DNA of 32,099 nt from Vreelandella nigrificans (GTDB lineage: Bacteria > Pseudomonadota > Gammaproteobacteria > Pseudomonadales > Halomonadaceae): positions 1-32,099 of the forward strand of contig NZ_NWUX01000036.1 in the NCBI RefSeq assembly GCF_002374315.1, given 5' to 3'. This document shows positions 15,987 to 23,375 of this stretch, piece by piece. Under the pieces are notes generated by a model. It ran no database searches and was not told the origin of the DNA. It worked only from the letters and a program-made list of their open reading frames with translations. Position 1 is the stretch's first letter; every line of letters starts with the position of its first letter. The position numbers and the translations under genes are program-made.

Positions 15987-16631
15987 ATGCTGGATCGTCA
16001 GATGAGTCGCTCAGATCGTCTAATTACTCATATGGATAATGCCTTACGCACGTTGGTGTCTAATGCAGTTATTACGCGACGAGTTGATCCTTCTGCCGCA
16101 GTGGCAGAAATGGCGTTTGACGATGTTGAAAGGCGTCATGTGGCTGGTGTCGTGCGATCGGCACACCTTGCTACGGTAAGCGTGCAGGGGTTCTGTCAAG
16201 GACAAATGGCGCTTATCAAATTACCTGCATCGCGGCGACAAGTTGAGCCTTCGCAACAGGAAACAATCGACCACCTTGCCTGGTGTAACCAGCGGCTTGT
16301 CCAGCTCAATAGCCGCACTAGCTATTTTATGCCTGCCTGTTATGGCGTCTCGCTGGGCTTGGGCTTAACAGCCGGTGCCATAAGCGATCGTTTTGGTTTG
16401 GGAGTGGCCGCGGTAACAAAAGAGCTCATTAGCCAACAGTTAAATGAGCAATCGACTCAGTTACCTGAAGGTGATCAGCGCACCCGAACTCTTTTTCGGC
16501 AGATGGCCGCGGACAACCGGCATCATGCGCAACTTTCTGTGGAAGCCAGTGGTACTCGCTTTCCTGCGCCGGTCAAATGGGGGATTCGCATTTTTACAGG
16601 TGGCATCTTGAAAGTGGCTTACTACACTTAG
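15987..16631 (+). CDS. Coq7-like protein with predicted diiron ligands lost
   Basis: A 214-residue protein clearly homologous to Coq7 (demethoxyubiquinone hydroxylase) of gammaproteobacteria: it shares DHLAWCNQRL, LNSR, YGVSLGLG, the long helix pattern and the LRFPAPVK-like end (TRFPAPVKWGIRI). Coq7 holds two irons with four Glu and two His. In an ungapped match to my recollection of Pseudomonas Coq7, the Glu positions read T63 (usual HxGEV), T93 (first ExxH), K145 and N177 (second ExxH). Both His of the ExxH motifs remain (H96, H180). The fold signals are intact, so this is either a catalytically dead paralogue or an enzyme with shifted ligands (E92 and E146 are next to the lost sites). CGGAG precedes the ATG. 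Confidence 0.82.
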   Translation: MLDRQMSRSDRLITHMDNALRTLVSNAVITRRVDPSAAVAEMAFDDVERRHVAGVVRSAHLATVSVQGFCQGQMALIKLPASRRQVEPSQQETIDHLAWCNQRLVQLNSRTSYFMPACYGVSLGLGLTAGAISDRFGLGVAAVTKELISQQLNEQSTQLPEGDQRTRTLFRQMAADNRHHAQLSVEASGTRFPAPVKWGIRIFTGGILKVAYYT

Positions 16632-16832
16632 CTTTTGGTTTGCGTCGTTTCTTGACGGATGGCGTGTTATAGCCAACCATCAATAGAGTCAAAGCGGCAG
16701 TAAAAGAAAGGTGTCGGCAAGGTAGGCAAGTAGGGGCCGCGGGAGTGCCAGCTAGGTGCTTCTACATCAGCTCGGTTGAAAGGACCAATGTCGGCTATAG
16801 CATAAACGTCACCATGGAAAAGGAGTAAGACG

Positions 16833-16991
16833 ATGCTAGGTAATGCAATGCTATTTTTGATTATCGCCATTGTTGCGGGGGTATTGGGTTTCTCGGGTAT
16901 TGCCGGGGTTGCTTCAACCATTGCGCAGGTCTTGTTCGCGATCTTTCTCATTCTGTTTTTGGTGTCGTTATTCACCGGTCGTCGCCGCTGA
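16833..16991 (+). CDS. DUF1328 small membrane protein (YtjA family)
   Basis: A 52-residue hydrophobic protein with two closely spaced membrane helices. The GFSGIAGVASTIAQVLF stretch and the basic GRRR end are typical of DUF1328. AAAAGGAG lies 7 bp before the ATG. The family is conserved in proteobacteria and has no settled function. The bidirectional terminator follows 19 bp after the stop. Confidence 0.88.
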   Translation: MLGNAMLFLIIAIVAGVLGFSGIAGVASTIAQVLFAIFLILFLVSLFTGRRR

Positions 16992-17010
16992 AGCAACCAA
17001 AGATTAATGA

Positions 17011-17036
17011 AAAAAGCCCCTGATAAGGGGCTTTTT
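17011..17036. terminator. Bidirectional rho-independent terminator between DUF1328 and ettA
   Basis: AAAAAGCCCC (17011-17020) and GGGGCTTTTT (17027-17036) form a perfect 10-bp stem with a six-base loop. A-tract and T-tract flank the GC core on both strands, so it can end the plus-strand DUF1328 transcript and the minus-strand ettA transcript. Confidence 0.9.
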
Positions 17037-17079
17037 ACTACGCAGGTATTTTTGCTTGCTACAGACGAGAAAGGGCGTT

Positions 17080-18741
17080 TTAAGCGTCAATCCGCTTATA
17101 TTTCATGCGCTTCGGAGTGTCGTTGCCAACCCGCTTTTTATGATCTTCTTCATATTCTGTATAGTTGCCATCGAAGAAGACCACCTCTGAATCCCCTTCA
17201 AATGCCAGAATGTGCGTGGCAATGCGATCCAGGAACCAGCGGTCATGTGAAATCACCATTGCGCAGCCAGGGAAGGCCAGCAAGGCTTCTTCAAGAGCGC
17301 GTAGGGTCTCAATGTCCAGGTCATTAGAAGGCTCATCCAGCAGCAATACGTTAGCGCCTTGCTTTAACGTTTGTGCAAGCTGAAGGCGACCGCGTTCGCC
17401 GCCTGAAAGCTCATCTAAACGCTTCTGCTGGTCGTTACCCTTAAAGTTGAAACGGCCAACGTAAGCACGAGAAGAGACTTCATAGCCATTAATATTGAGA
17501 ATGTCTTGACCATCTGATACCGCCTCCCAAACGGTCTGCTTGTCGTCTAACGCATCGCGAAGCTGCTCCACGTAAGCGATATTGACTGTTTCGCCGATAA
17601 CGACTTCGCCTGCGTCGGGCTGCTCTTTGCCAGTGATTAGCTTGAAGAGAGTTGACTTACCTGCCCCGTTGCCGCCAACGATACCAACGATGGCCCCTTG
17701 AGGAATGGTAAACGAAAGGTCTTGGTAGAGGAGTTTTTCATCAAAACGTTTGGCCACGTTATGAAACTCAATAACCTTATCGCCCAGGCGTGGACCAGGC
17801 GGAATATAGATTTCATTGGTCTCATTACGCTTCTGGAAATCGCCAGATTGCATTTCTTCAAAACGGTTAAGGCGAGCCTTGCTTTTTGCCTGGCGTCCTT
17901 TAGCGTTACTGCGTACCCACTCAAGTTCTTGCTTAATCGCTTTTTGGCGAGTGGCTTCCTGCTTGGCTTCCTGGGAGAGGCGCTGATCTTTCTGCTCAAG
18001 CCACTGAGAATAGTTGCCTTCGAAGGGGATGCCTTGGCCACGATCCAGCTCTAAAATCCAGCCCGCGACATTATCAAGGAAATAACGGTCGTGGGTAATG
18101 GCAACTACAGTGCCGTTGTAGTCATGCAGGAAGCGTTCGAGCCACGCTACCGACTCTGCATCCAAGTGGTTGGTAGGCTCGTCGAGCAGCAGCATGTCTG
18201 GGCTGGAAAGTAGCAATCGGCAGAGGGCTACACGACGACGCTCACCACCCGACAAGTTGCCTACCTTAGCGTCCCAGGGGGGAAGACGCAGCGCTTCGGC
18301 AGCGACTTCAAGTTTACGCTCAAGGTTGTGAGCATCAGCAGCTTCGATGATGTTTTCGAGGCGTGCTTGCTCGCTTGCTAGGGCATCGAAGTCAGCATCA
18401 GGCTCAGCGTAAGCAGCGTACACTGCGTCCAGCTTCTCTTGAGCTTCTTTAATCGCGCCTAAAGCCTCTTCGACGGTATCGCGAACACTCTTTTCGTCGT
18501 CAAGCTGTGGCTCCTGGGGGAGGTAGCCTACATTGATGCCTGGCATCGGACGAGCTTCACCTTCAAACTCTTTATCGACACCGGCCATGATACGTAGCAG
18601 TGTGGACTTACCTGCACCGTTCAAGCCGAGAACACCAATCTTGGCGCCCGGGAAGAACGACAGTGAAATGTCCTTGAGAATTTGCTTTTTGGGCGGCACA
18701 ACTTTGCCAACCCGGTTCATGGTGAATACGTATTGCGCCAT
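17080..18741 (-). CDS. ettA: Energy-dependent translational throttle protein EttA
   Basis: A 553-residue ABC-F ATPase without membrane segments. Both ABC cassettes are complete: the first has GLNGAGKSTLL (about 39-49), LSGGERRRVALCRLLLSSP and LLLDEPTNHLDAESVAWLE; the second has GGNGAGKSTLFKLITG, LSGGERGRLQLAQTL and LLLDEPSNDLD. The N-terminal cassette has a long inserted arm, and a charged linker (about 240-300) joins the cassettes. EttA binds the ribosomal E site and gates the first peptide bond according to the ATP/ADP ratio. Length is that of E. coli EttA. Confidence 0.97.
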   Translation of the reverse strand: MAQYVFTMNRVGKVVPPKKQILKDISLSFFPGAKIGVLGLNGAGKSTLLRIMAGVDKEFEGEARPMPGINVGYLPQEPQLDDEKSVRDTVEEALGAIKEAQEKLDAVYAAYAEPDADFDALASEQARLENIIEAADAHNLERKLEVAAEALRLPPWDAKVGNLSGGERRRVALCRLLLSSPDMLLLDEPTNHLDAESVAWLERFLHDYNGTVVAITHDRYFLDNVAGWILELDRGQGIPFEGNYSQWLEQKDQRLSQEAKQEATRQKAIKQELEWVRSNAKGRQAKSKARLNRFEEMQSGDFQKRNETNEIYIPPGPRLGDKVIEFHNVAKRFDEKLLYQDLSFTIPQGAIVGIVGGNGAGKSTLFKLITGKEQPDAGEVVIGETVNIAYVEQLRDALDDKQTVWEAVSDGQDILNINGYEVSSRAYVGRFNFKGNDQQKRLDELSGGERGRLQLAQTLKQGANVLLLDEPSNDLDIETLRALEEALLAFPGCAMVISHDRWFLDRIATHILAFEGDSEVVFFDGNYTEYEEDHKKRVGNDTPKRMKYKRIDA

Positions 18742-18788
18742 GGAAATCCGTTTGGTTGATGGAAAAAAAGAGGCTCAGCAGCGTGCTG

Positions 18789-18816
18789 GCTTAAAACGTA
18801 GAGCTTAAAACGTAGA
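18789..18816. repeat. 14-bp tandem duplication
   Basis: GCTTAAAACGTAGA occurs twice back to back with no mismatch, 48 bp upstream of the ettA start. It could be a replication slippage product or paired regulator sites. Confidence 0.7.
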
Positions 18817-18841
18817 TGATAGTGCTCAGCGCAAACAAAGA

Positions 18842-18873
18842 CCAGAATAGCAGCTTAAAAGGCGCTATTCTGG
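18842..18873. promoter_or_regulatory. 10-bp stem-loop of unknown role upstream of ettA
   Basis: CCAGAATAGC (18842-18851) pairs perfectly with GCTATTCTGG (18864-18873), with a 12-base loop. No T-tract follows on either strand, so it is not a standard terminator. It may act in the 5' part of the ettA transcript or end the upstream minus-strand transcript with Rho. Confidence 0.45.
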
Positions 18874-19045
18874 ATTCTTGGTGCAGCGGTATTTTTAAAG
18901 AAGCTATCGATTAAAAAAGCTGCCGAGCTAGTGAAACTATCTAGGAAGCGAGCTTCCTCAGATTTAAATAACGTTTAACTAGCAGTAGGGTGGGGCAATT
19001 AAGCCCAAAGCGAGAGCTTGTTGAAGTTTTGAGCTTTGTATCGAC

Positions 19046-19261
19046 TTACTCTTCTTCTTCATCCCAATCGTCTTCAATAGCACGCTGTAGTCTACGTTCT
19101 TCAAGCCATGCTTCTACCTGACGGCGAGCACGTAGCGTATCTGCTTTGCTGGGTTTGCTTTTGCCATAATGGTCATCGTTGACGGCATCTAAGTTATCAA
19201 ACTCATCAGTATCAAGCGCATCGGCGGTGTAGGTTTCACGATTTAAGGGGTCACGGCTCAT
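19046..19261 (-). CDS. Small acidic protein, PA3496-like family
   Basis: A 71-residue, highly charged protein. The C-terminal half (RARRQVEAWLEERRLQRAIE followed by Asp/Glu run) matches the pattern of the PA3496 family, described as putative envelope integrity proteins: a basic stretch, WLEERRL helix and an acidic tail. ATG at 19261 is used because GGAGGG lies just upstream; a longer in-frame start at 19288 overlaps that site. The N-terminal half is Asp-rich and probably disordered. No enzymatic feature is visible. Confidence 0.7.
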   Translation of the reverse strand: MSRDPLNRETYTADALDTDEFDNLDAVNDDHYGKSKPSKADTLRARRQVEAWLEERRLQRAIEDDWDEEEE

Positions 19262-19458
19262 GGTATGCCCTCCAACCCAAGCCGGCACGCCGGCATAACA
19301 GTGGCTTCCTGTCTAATACCTTGCTAGCCAATACATTGTTAGCACGATGATTGGTCAAGAAGCTCCCAGCACGTCAGTGTTTCGTGAGTGCTTAGCCGCT
19401 ATATAACGTCGCCTGGGTTGAAATGCAAGTTAATATTTTTGATTTGTGTAAGTTTAAT

Positions 19459-19893
19459 CTACTCAGCATGCTTCCGTTGCTGTAGATCGGCAAGTGCCAG
19501 TTGGGCTTCGACGCGCTCTGTCACGTCTTTCTGAACGCCGATGTAATACATCAAATTATCTGCTTCGTCATAGACGGGCGTGATCGATAGCTCATTCCAA
19601 AACATCGTGCCGTCTTTACGGTAGTTGCGCAGCACTTCCCGCGAAGGACGGCCCTCTTTCAATGCTTCCCTGATCGATACAAGGGCGTCTTGATCGCGGT
19701 CTTCGTTTTGTAAAAAACGGCAGTCGCGATAAAGGATTTCATCGGCACTATAGCCGGTCAACCGCTCAAACCCTTTGTTAACATAGATAAGTATATGTTC
19801 GTCGCCTTCTTGCTCTGCAACGACAATGCCATCTTCTGAAGCGTCAACAATGCGTTCGAGTAGCTCCGGGCTAATTAAGGGAGATCGTTTCAT
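19459..19893 (-). CDS. Short LOV-domain blue-light photoreceptor
   Basis: A 144-residue protein that is almost entirely one PAS/LOV domain with a short C-terminal coiled helix and no effector. The photoactive cysteine is C58 in ILYRDCRFLQ. Flavin-contact residues are also present: the FLQ glutamine, Arg in SIREAL, N90 (NYRKDG), N100 (FWNELSITPV) and Q121 (YIGVQKDV). The sequence closely resembles the short LOV proteins of Pseudomonas putida (PpSB1-LOV type), which have the same DCRFLQ variant. Blue light would form a Cys-flavin adduct and change dimer contacts. ATG at 19893 has AGGA upstream; TTG at 19896 is an alternative. The output partner is unknown. Confidence 0.88.
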   Translation of the reverse strand: MKRSPLISPELLERIVDASEDGIVVAEQEGDEHILIYVNKGFERLTGYSADEILYRDCRFLQNEDRDQDALVSIREALKEGRPSREVLRNYRKDGTMFWNELSITPVYDEADNLMYYIGVQKDVTERVEAQLALADLQQRKHAE

Positions 19894-20424
19894 CAATAGG
19901 TTCCTGTTGCTGCTCTCATTCTTCCCTAGCCATGGCGTTGTCTAGCAACGTAGGCTCTCTTTATGGTTATGCAGGCTTTAATGGTTGTGCAGACTTTATG
20001 GTTATGCAGGACTATGCGGCATTTCAAATCACCAAACAATTCCACATTACCAAATAAAGGTAGAGTAGCAAAAACGGCTAACTACCGCTGCCTATCTCAT
20101 CATCATGGCGGCCGTTGTCATGCATTGCAATCCACTATGGCGATCAGTTAGGTCTATCTCATAGGGCTGTTTGTTAGGGCTCTCTTGGAAGGCTGTTTCT
20201 GAGGACTGCCCATAAAAGCTATTTTCTAGCAGCCTGCTGGCTCCCGTTATAACCAATGAGGGAGAAGTGGGGTAGTTATGGTGCTGTGTTCTTCTCTTTT
20301 CAGACGCTCATGCCAGCGAAGTTGAGATGCGCAATGTTGGGCCATGCTGGTTCCTTGGCTGTTGCTAATATAAGGTGACAGAATACTGCTAGGAAGCCTT
20401 AATAACATGCATAGGGGGACGGGG
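19894..20424. other. Intergenic region between LOV gene and SelW-like gene
   Basis: The two genes diverge from this 531-bp region. It has a three-copy tandem repeat at 19959-20010 and otherwise no recognisable gene, RNA or terminator. The short frames in it lack ribosome binding sites and family resemblance. The promoters of both neighbours must lie here. Confidence 0.5.
19959..20010. repeat. Three imperfect tandem copies of a 17-18 bp unit
   Basis: CTTTATGGTTATGCAGG (19959-19975), CTTTAATGGTTGTGCAGA (19976-19993) and CTTTATGGTTATGCAGG (19994-20010) follow each other directly. Copies one and three are identical, and copy two has a one-base insertion and two changes. The array is 66 bp upstream of the LOV gene start. 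Confidence 0.8.
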
Positions 20425-20694
20425 ATGTCTCGCATCCATATTCGTTATTGTACGCAATGCCAGTGGCTGCTGCGTAGTGCTTGGTACGCTCAAGAACTAC
20501 TCTCAACGTTTGGCGAACGCTTGTCTGAAGTAGCACTTTCACCCTCCCATGGGGGGACATTTGAAATATGGTGTGATGGTGAGTTGCTATGGGAGCGTAA
20601 ACGCGACGGTGGGTTTCCAGATATTAAATCCCTTAAGCAACAGGTCCGAGATCATATCGAACCAAACCTCAATCTAGGGCATCTTGACCGATGA
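20425..20694 (+). CDS. SelT/SelW/SelH (Rdx) family thioredoxin-like protein
   Basis: An 89-residue protein with a CxxC at residues 9-12 (IRYCTQCQWLLRSAW), then WYAQELLSTFGERLSEVALS and the FEIWCDGELLWERKRDGGFP hairpin. This is the Rdx/SelW family, with Cys in place of selenocysteine. Members are thioredoxin-like redox proteins without a fixed substrate. ATG at 20425 follows a G-rich AGGGGG site; an in-frame ATG at 20407 is possible. The stop overlaps the transporter start in ATGA, so the two are coupled. Confidence 0.88.
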   Translation: MSRIHIRYCTQCQWLLRSAWYAQELLSTFGERLSEVALSPSHGGTFEIWCDGELLWERKRDGGFPDIKSLKQQVRDHIEPNLNLGHLDR

Positions 20695-21578
20695 GTCAGG
20701 ACCGCCAAGCAATTTTATACGGGCTAGGAGCCGTTGCCTTGTGGTCCACTGTTGCCACTGCCTTCAAAGTTGCCCTGAGCTGGATGAGCCCATTAGAGCT
20801 GATGTGGTTGGCGGCATTGATATCTTGGATGCTGATGGGGGCGTTAGTGATAAAGCAAGGCAATCTAATGTGGGCGCTACGTAGTGGCTGGAAGACTGCA
20901 GCTTGGGCGGGGATGATGAATCCTGTTGCCTATTATCTAGTGCTTTTCGCTGCTTATGATCGATTGCCTGGGCAAGAAGCAATGGCGCTGAACTATACGT
21001 GGGCGCTGGCGATGGCATTCTTGGCTGTACCTATATTAGGTCAGCGCTTAACGCGATTAGATGTGTTGGCTGGTTTGGTGGCTTATTCTGGTGTTTGGGT
21101 GATTGCGACGCGAGGACGTGTCATAAACGTCGCGTTTGAAGACCCTTTAGGTGTAGCGTTGGCGCTAACGTCGACACTACTTTGGGCTCTCTATTGGTTA
21201 CTCAATGTAAAGGATGCACGCCAGCCCTTAATCGCACAGTGGCAAAATTTTAGCGTTGGGTTGCCCGTACTAACGATCTTACTGTTGTTAGGACCTGGCT
21301 TTAAGTGGCATGGATGGCCTGCCATTGGAGCGGGTGTATACGTTGGTCTCTTTGAAATGGGAGTCGCTTTCATACTTTGGCAAATGGCGGTGCAAAAAGT
21401 CTCCCGCACAGCCAAAGTGTCTAACCTTATTTTCCTATCTCCTCCTGTTTCATTGCTGCTGCTTTATTTTGTGGTGGGTGAGCCACTGTTAGTGTCAACA
21501 CTGGTAGGTTTAGTGTTGATTCTATTCGGACTTGCGCTTCAACAGCTTCCAGCCCGTCGAATAGTTAAAATCGAATAG
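20691..21578 (+). CDS. EamA-family (DMT) membrane transporter
   Basis: A 295-residue protein with about ten predicted membrane helices in two repeated EamA halves (first around LYGLGAVALWSTVATAFKVA; second around PLGVALALTSTLLWALYWLL). The drug/metabolite transporter superfamily exports amino acids, nucleotide sugars or other metabolites. The substrate cannot be assigned from sequence. It is coupled to the SelW-like gene by a 4-bp overlap. Confidence 0.85.
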   Translation: MSQDRQAILYGLGAVALWSTVATAFKVALSWMSPLELMWLAALISWMLMGALVIKQGNLMWALRSGWKTAAWAGMMNPVAYYLVLFAAYDRLPGQEAMALNYTWALAMAFLAVPILGQRLTRLDVLAGLVAYSGVWVIATRGRVINVAFEDPLGVALALTSTLLWALYWLLNVKDARQPLIAQWQNFSVGLPVLTILLLLGPGFKWHGWPAIGAGVYVGLFEMGVAFILWQMAVQKVSRTAKVSNLIFLSPPVSLLLLYFVVGEPLLVSTLVGLVLILFGLALQQLPARRIVKIE

Positions 21579-21856
21579 GAATGTTTTTTTAAGCATTTTA
21601 TTGTAAAGTTTTGTGACTTTTGGTTTCATGGTGCCCTGGTAGCGCTAATGCAATTAAATTAGGCTAGTTTGAAGGTGCTAATGCTTATTTCTGAGGCGCT
21701 TTGGTTGGGTGCTGATGATATGCGCTTGAGTTGGGAAAAAGTGCCGATGAGCAGTAATGGCGAGCTGGCAGTATAAGGTACTGAAAAAGCATGCTGTTTC
21801 TCGTTAAGAGCAGGAAACGTTCACTGGGGATCATGGCTATGAAAGGCAACGTTACA

Positions 21857-23329
21857 ATGAAATTGAAAAACTTATTTTCACATCGCGCTTTCCGGCCTTT
21901 AACGGTCACTACACTGGCACTGTTTCCGCTTTCTGCGATGGCACAGTCGCTGCCGGCAAGTTTGTACGCTCCAGGTACCACTGATCTATCAAGCACTATT
22001 CAACAAACCATCATCACAAATCCTCAAGTCAATGCTGCGTGGTCGAATTTTAGCGCCTCAGGTAGCGACGTCAGAGGCGCCAGAGGCAACTATTTGCCGA
22101 CAATTGATGTAACTGCAGGTGTTGGTCGGCAAGACCAGCAAAATGATGGGCGCGGTAGCTACAGCTCAGACTTTGCAGAATTAACACTTAACCAGATGGT
22201 ATTTGATGGCTTTGCTACACGTAGCGAAGTTGAGCGCTTAAGCCGTGCTAGATTGATTGCATACTTTGAGCTGCTTGGTGCAAGTGAAGAGATCACTCTT
22301 GAAGCTTTCCGGGCGTATGTCGATGTGCTCCGTCATCGAGAGTTAGTTCGCTTGGCTCAGGATAACTATCGAGAACACCAGCGTGTCTTTCGGCAAATTG
22401 AAGAGCGAACTCTCTCCGGCGCTGGTCGGGGCGTTGATTTAGAACAGATAAGCGGTAGGCTGGCGCTTGCTGAATCCAACCTGATGTCTGAGGCCTCCAA
22501 CCTTCATGATGTGACAGCTCGTTTTCAGCGCATCGTTGGAACGTTGCCAGCACAAAATATGCTGCCAGCCCCTTCGCTGGCTAATGACTTACCAGGAGAT
22601 GTAAGTCAAGCGATAGAAATGGCTTTTCAGGGCAATCCTGAGTTCCATGCAGCTATTGAGAATATCGCTGTGAAACGGGCTGAACTTGAGGGGGCGCGGT
22701 CAGCCTATATGCCGCGTTTAGACATCCAAGGTCGCACAGGAACCAATAACCAAAGCGATTCGGTTTCGGGCCGACGGGATGAGCACAGCATCCAACTGGT
22801 AGCCAGCATGAATCTGTACCGTGGTGGTTCCGATCAAGCTGCATTTAATGCGGCGACTACACGTATTGAGCAGGCTGAAAATCAGCGAGAAACAGCTTGT
22901 ACAAATGTTAGACAGACCACGCAAATTGCCTACAATGATACTCAGCGTTTAAGTGAGCAGCTGAATTATCTCAATGAGCACCGCCAATCGATTGACCGAG
23001 TGCGGGGAGCCTATCAGCAGCAGTTTGATATTGGGCAACGCACTTTGTTGGATGTTCTAGACAGTGAGAATGAGTTTTTTGAGGCCAGTCGCGCCTACTC
23101 CAATGCACAGTTCGATTTGACCTTGGCGCAGGCACGCACCCTTGCAGCGATGGGCAAATTAATGCAAACGCTGCAAGTAACACGGGATGATATCCCGACC
23201 CTTAGCGAGCTTGGTTACGAGGATATGGCAGAAAATATAAGAATGGCGTGTGCTGTGGATGGTCCACGTGGTTTTACACTGGATGATTTCACTCGTGGCA
23301 TCTCTGCGCTTCCTAGTGAGGCCCGTTAA
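21857..23329 (+). CDS. TolC-family outer-membrane channel of the type I secretion system
   Basis: A 490-residue outer-membrane efflux protein (LapE/TolC-type). An N-terminal signal peptide ends near AMAQS. The two TolC repeats are visible, for example PQVNAAWSNFSASGSDVRGA and NPEFHAAIENIAVKRAELEG, with long helices rich in Glu, Gln and Arg between them and TLLDVLDSENEFFEASRAY near the end. ATG at 21857 gives the cleanest signal peptide; in-frame ATG at 21839 (GGGGA 8 bp upstream) or 21833 is also possible. It should form the outer-membrane tunnel through which the adhesin is exported and in which its N-terminus is retained. It lies 46 bp before the ABC transporter gene. Confidence 0.92.
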   Translation: MKLKNLFSHRAFRPLTVTTLALFPLSAMAQSLPASLYAPGTTDLSSTIQQTIITNPQVNAAWSNFSASGSDVRGARGNYLPTIDVTAGVGRQDQQNDGRGSYSSDFAELTLNQMVFDGFATRSEVERLSRARLIAYFELLGASEEITLEAFRAYVDVLRHRELVRLAQDNYREHQRVFRQIEERTLSGAGRGVDLEQISGRLALAESNLMSEASNLHDVTARFQRIVGTLPAQNMLPAPSLANDLPGDVSQAIEMAFQGNPEFHAAIENIAVKRAELEGARSAYMPRLDIQGRTGTNNQSDSVSGRRDEHSIQLVASMNLYRGGSDQAAFNAATTRIEQAENQRETACTNVRQTTQIAYNDTQRLSEQLNYLNEHRQSIDRVRGAYQQQFDIGQRTLLDVLDSENEFFEASRAYSNAQFDLTLAQARTLAAMGKLMQTLQVTRDDIPTLSELGYEDMAENIRMACAVDGPRGFTLDDFTRGISALPSEAR

Positions 23330-23375
23330 TCAATATGTCTTCGTTATGATATGAAGACTATAGTCTGAGGTTTCT

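Larger units (their letters stand above)
18742..19045. other. Intergenic region upstream of ettA with short repeats and hairpins
   Basis: This 304-bp gap lies between ettA and the PA3496-like gene on the minus strand. It contains a perfect tandem duplication of GCTTAAAACGTAGA (18789-18802, 18803-18816), a 10-bp stem hairpin (18842-18873) and a second compact hairpin AGGAAGC-GA-GCTTCCT (18943-18958). No coding frame is convincing. The ettA promoter should be here, but no good -35/-10 pair was assigned. Confidence 0.5.

Noticed and set aside
16667..16996. 109-codon minus-strand frame
   Set aside because: It runs antisense over the DUF1328 gene, which has a good ribosome binding site and clear family match.
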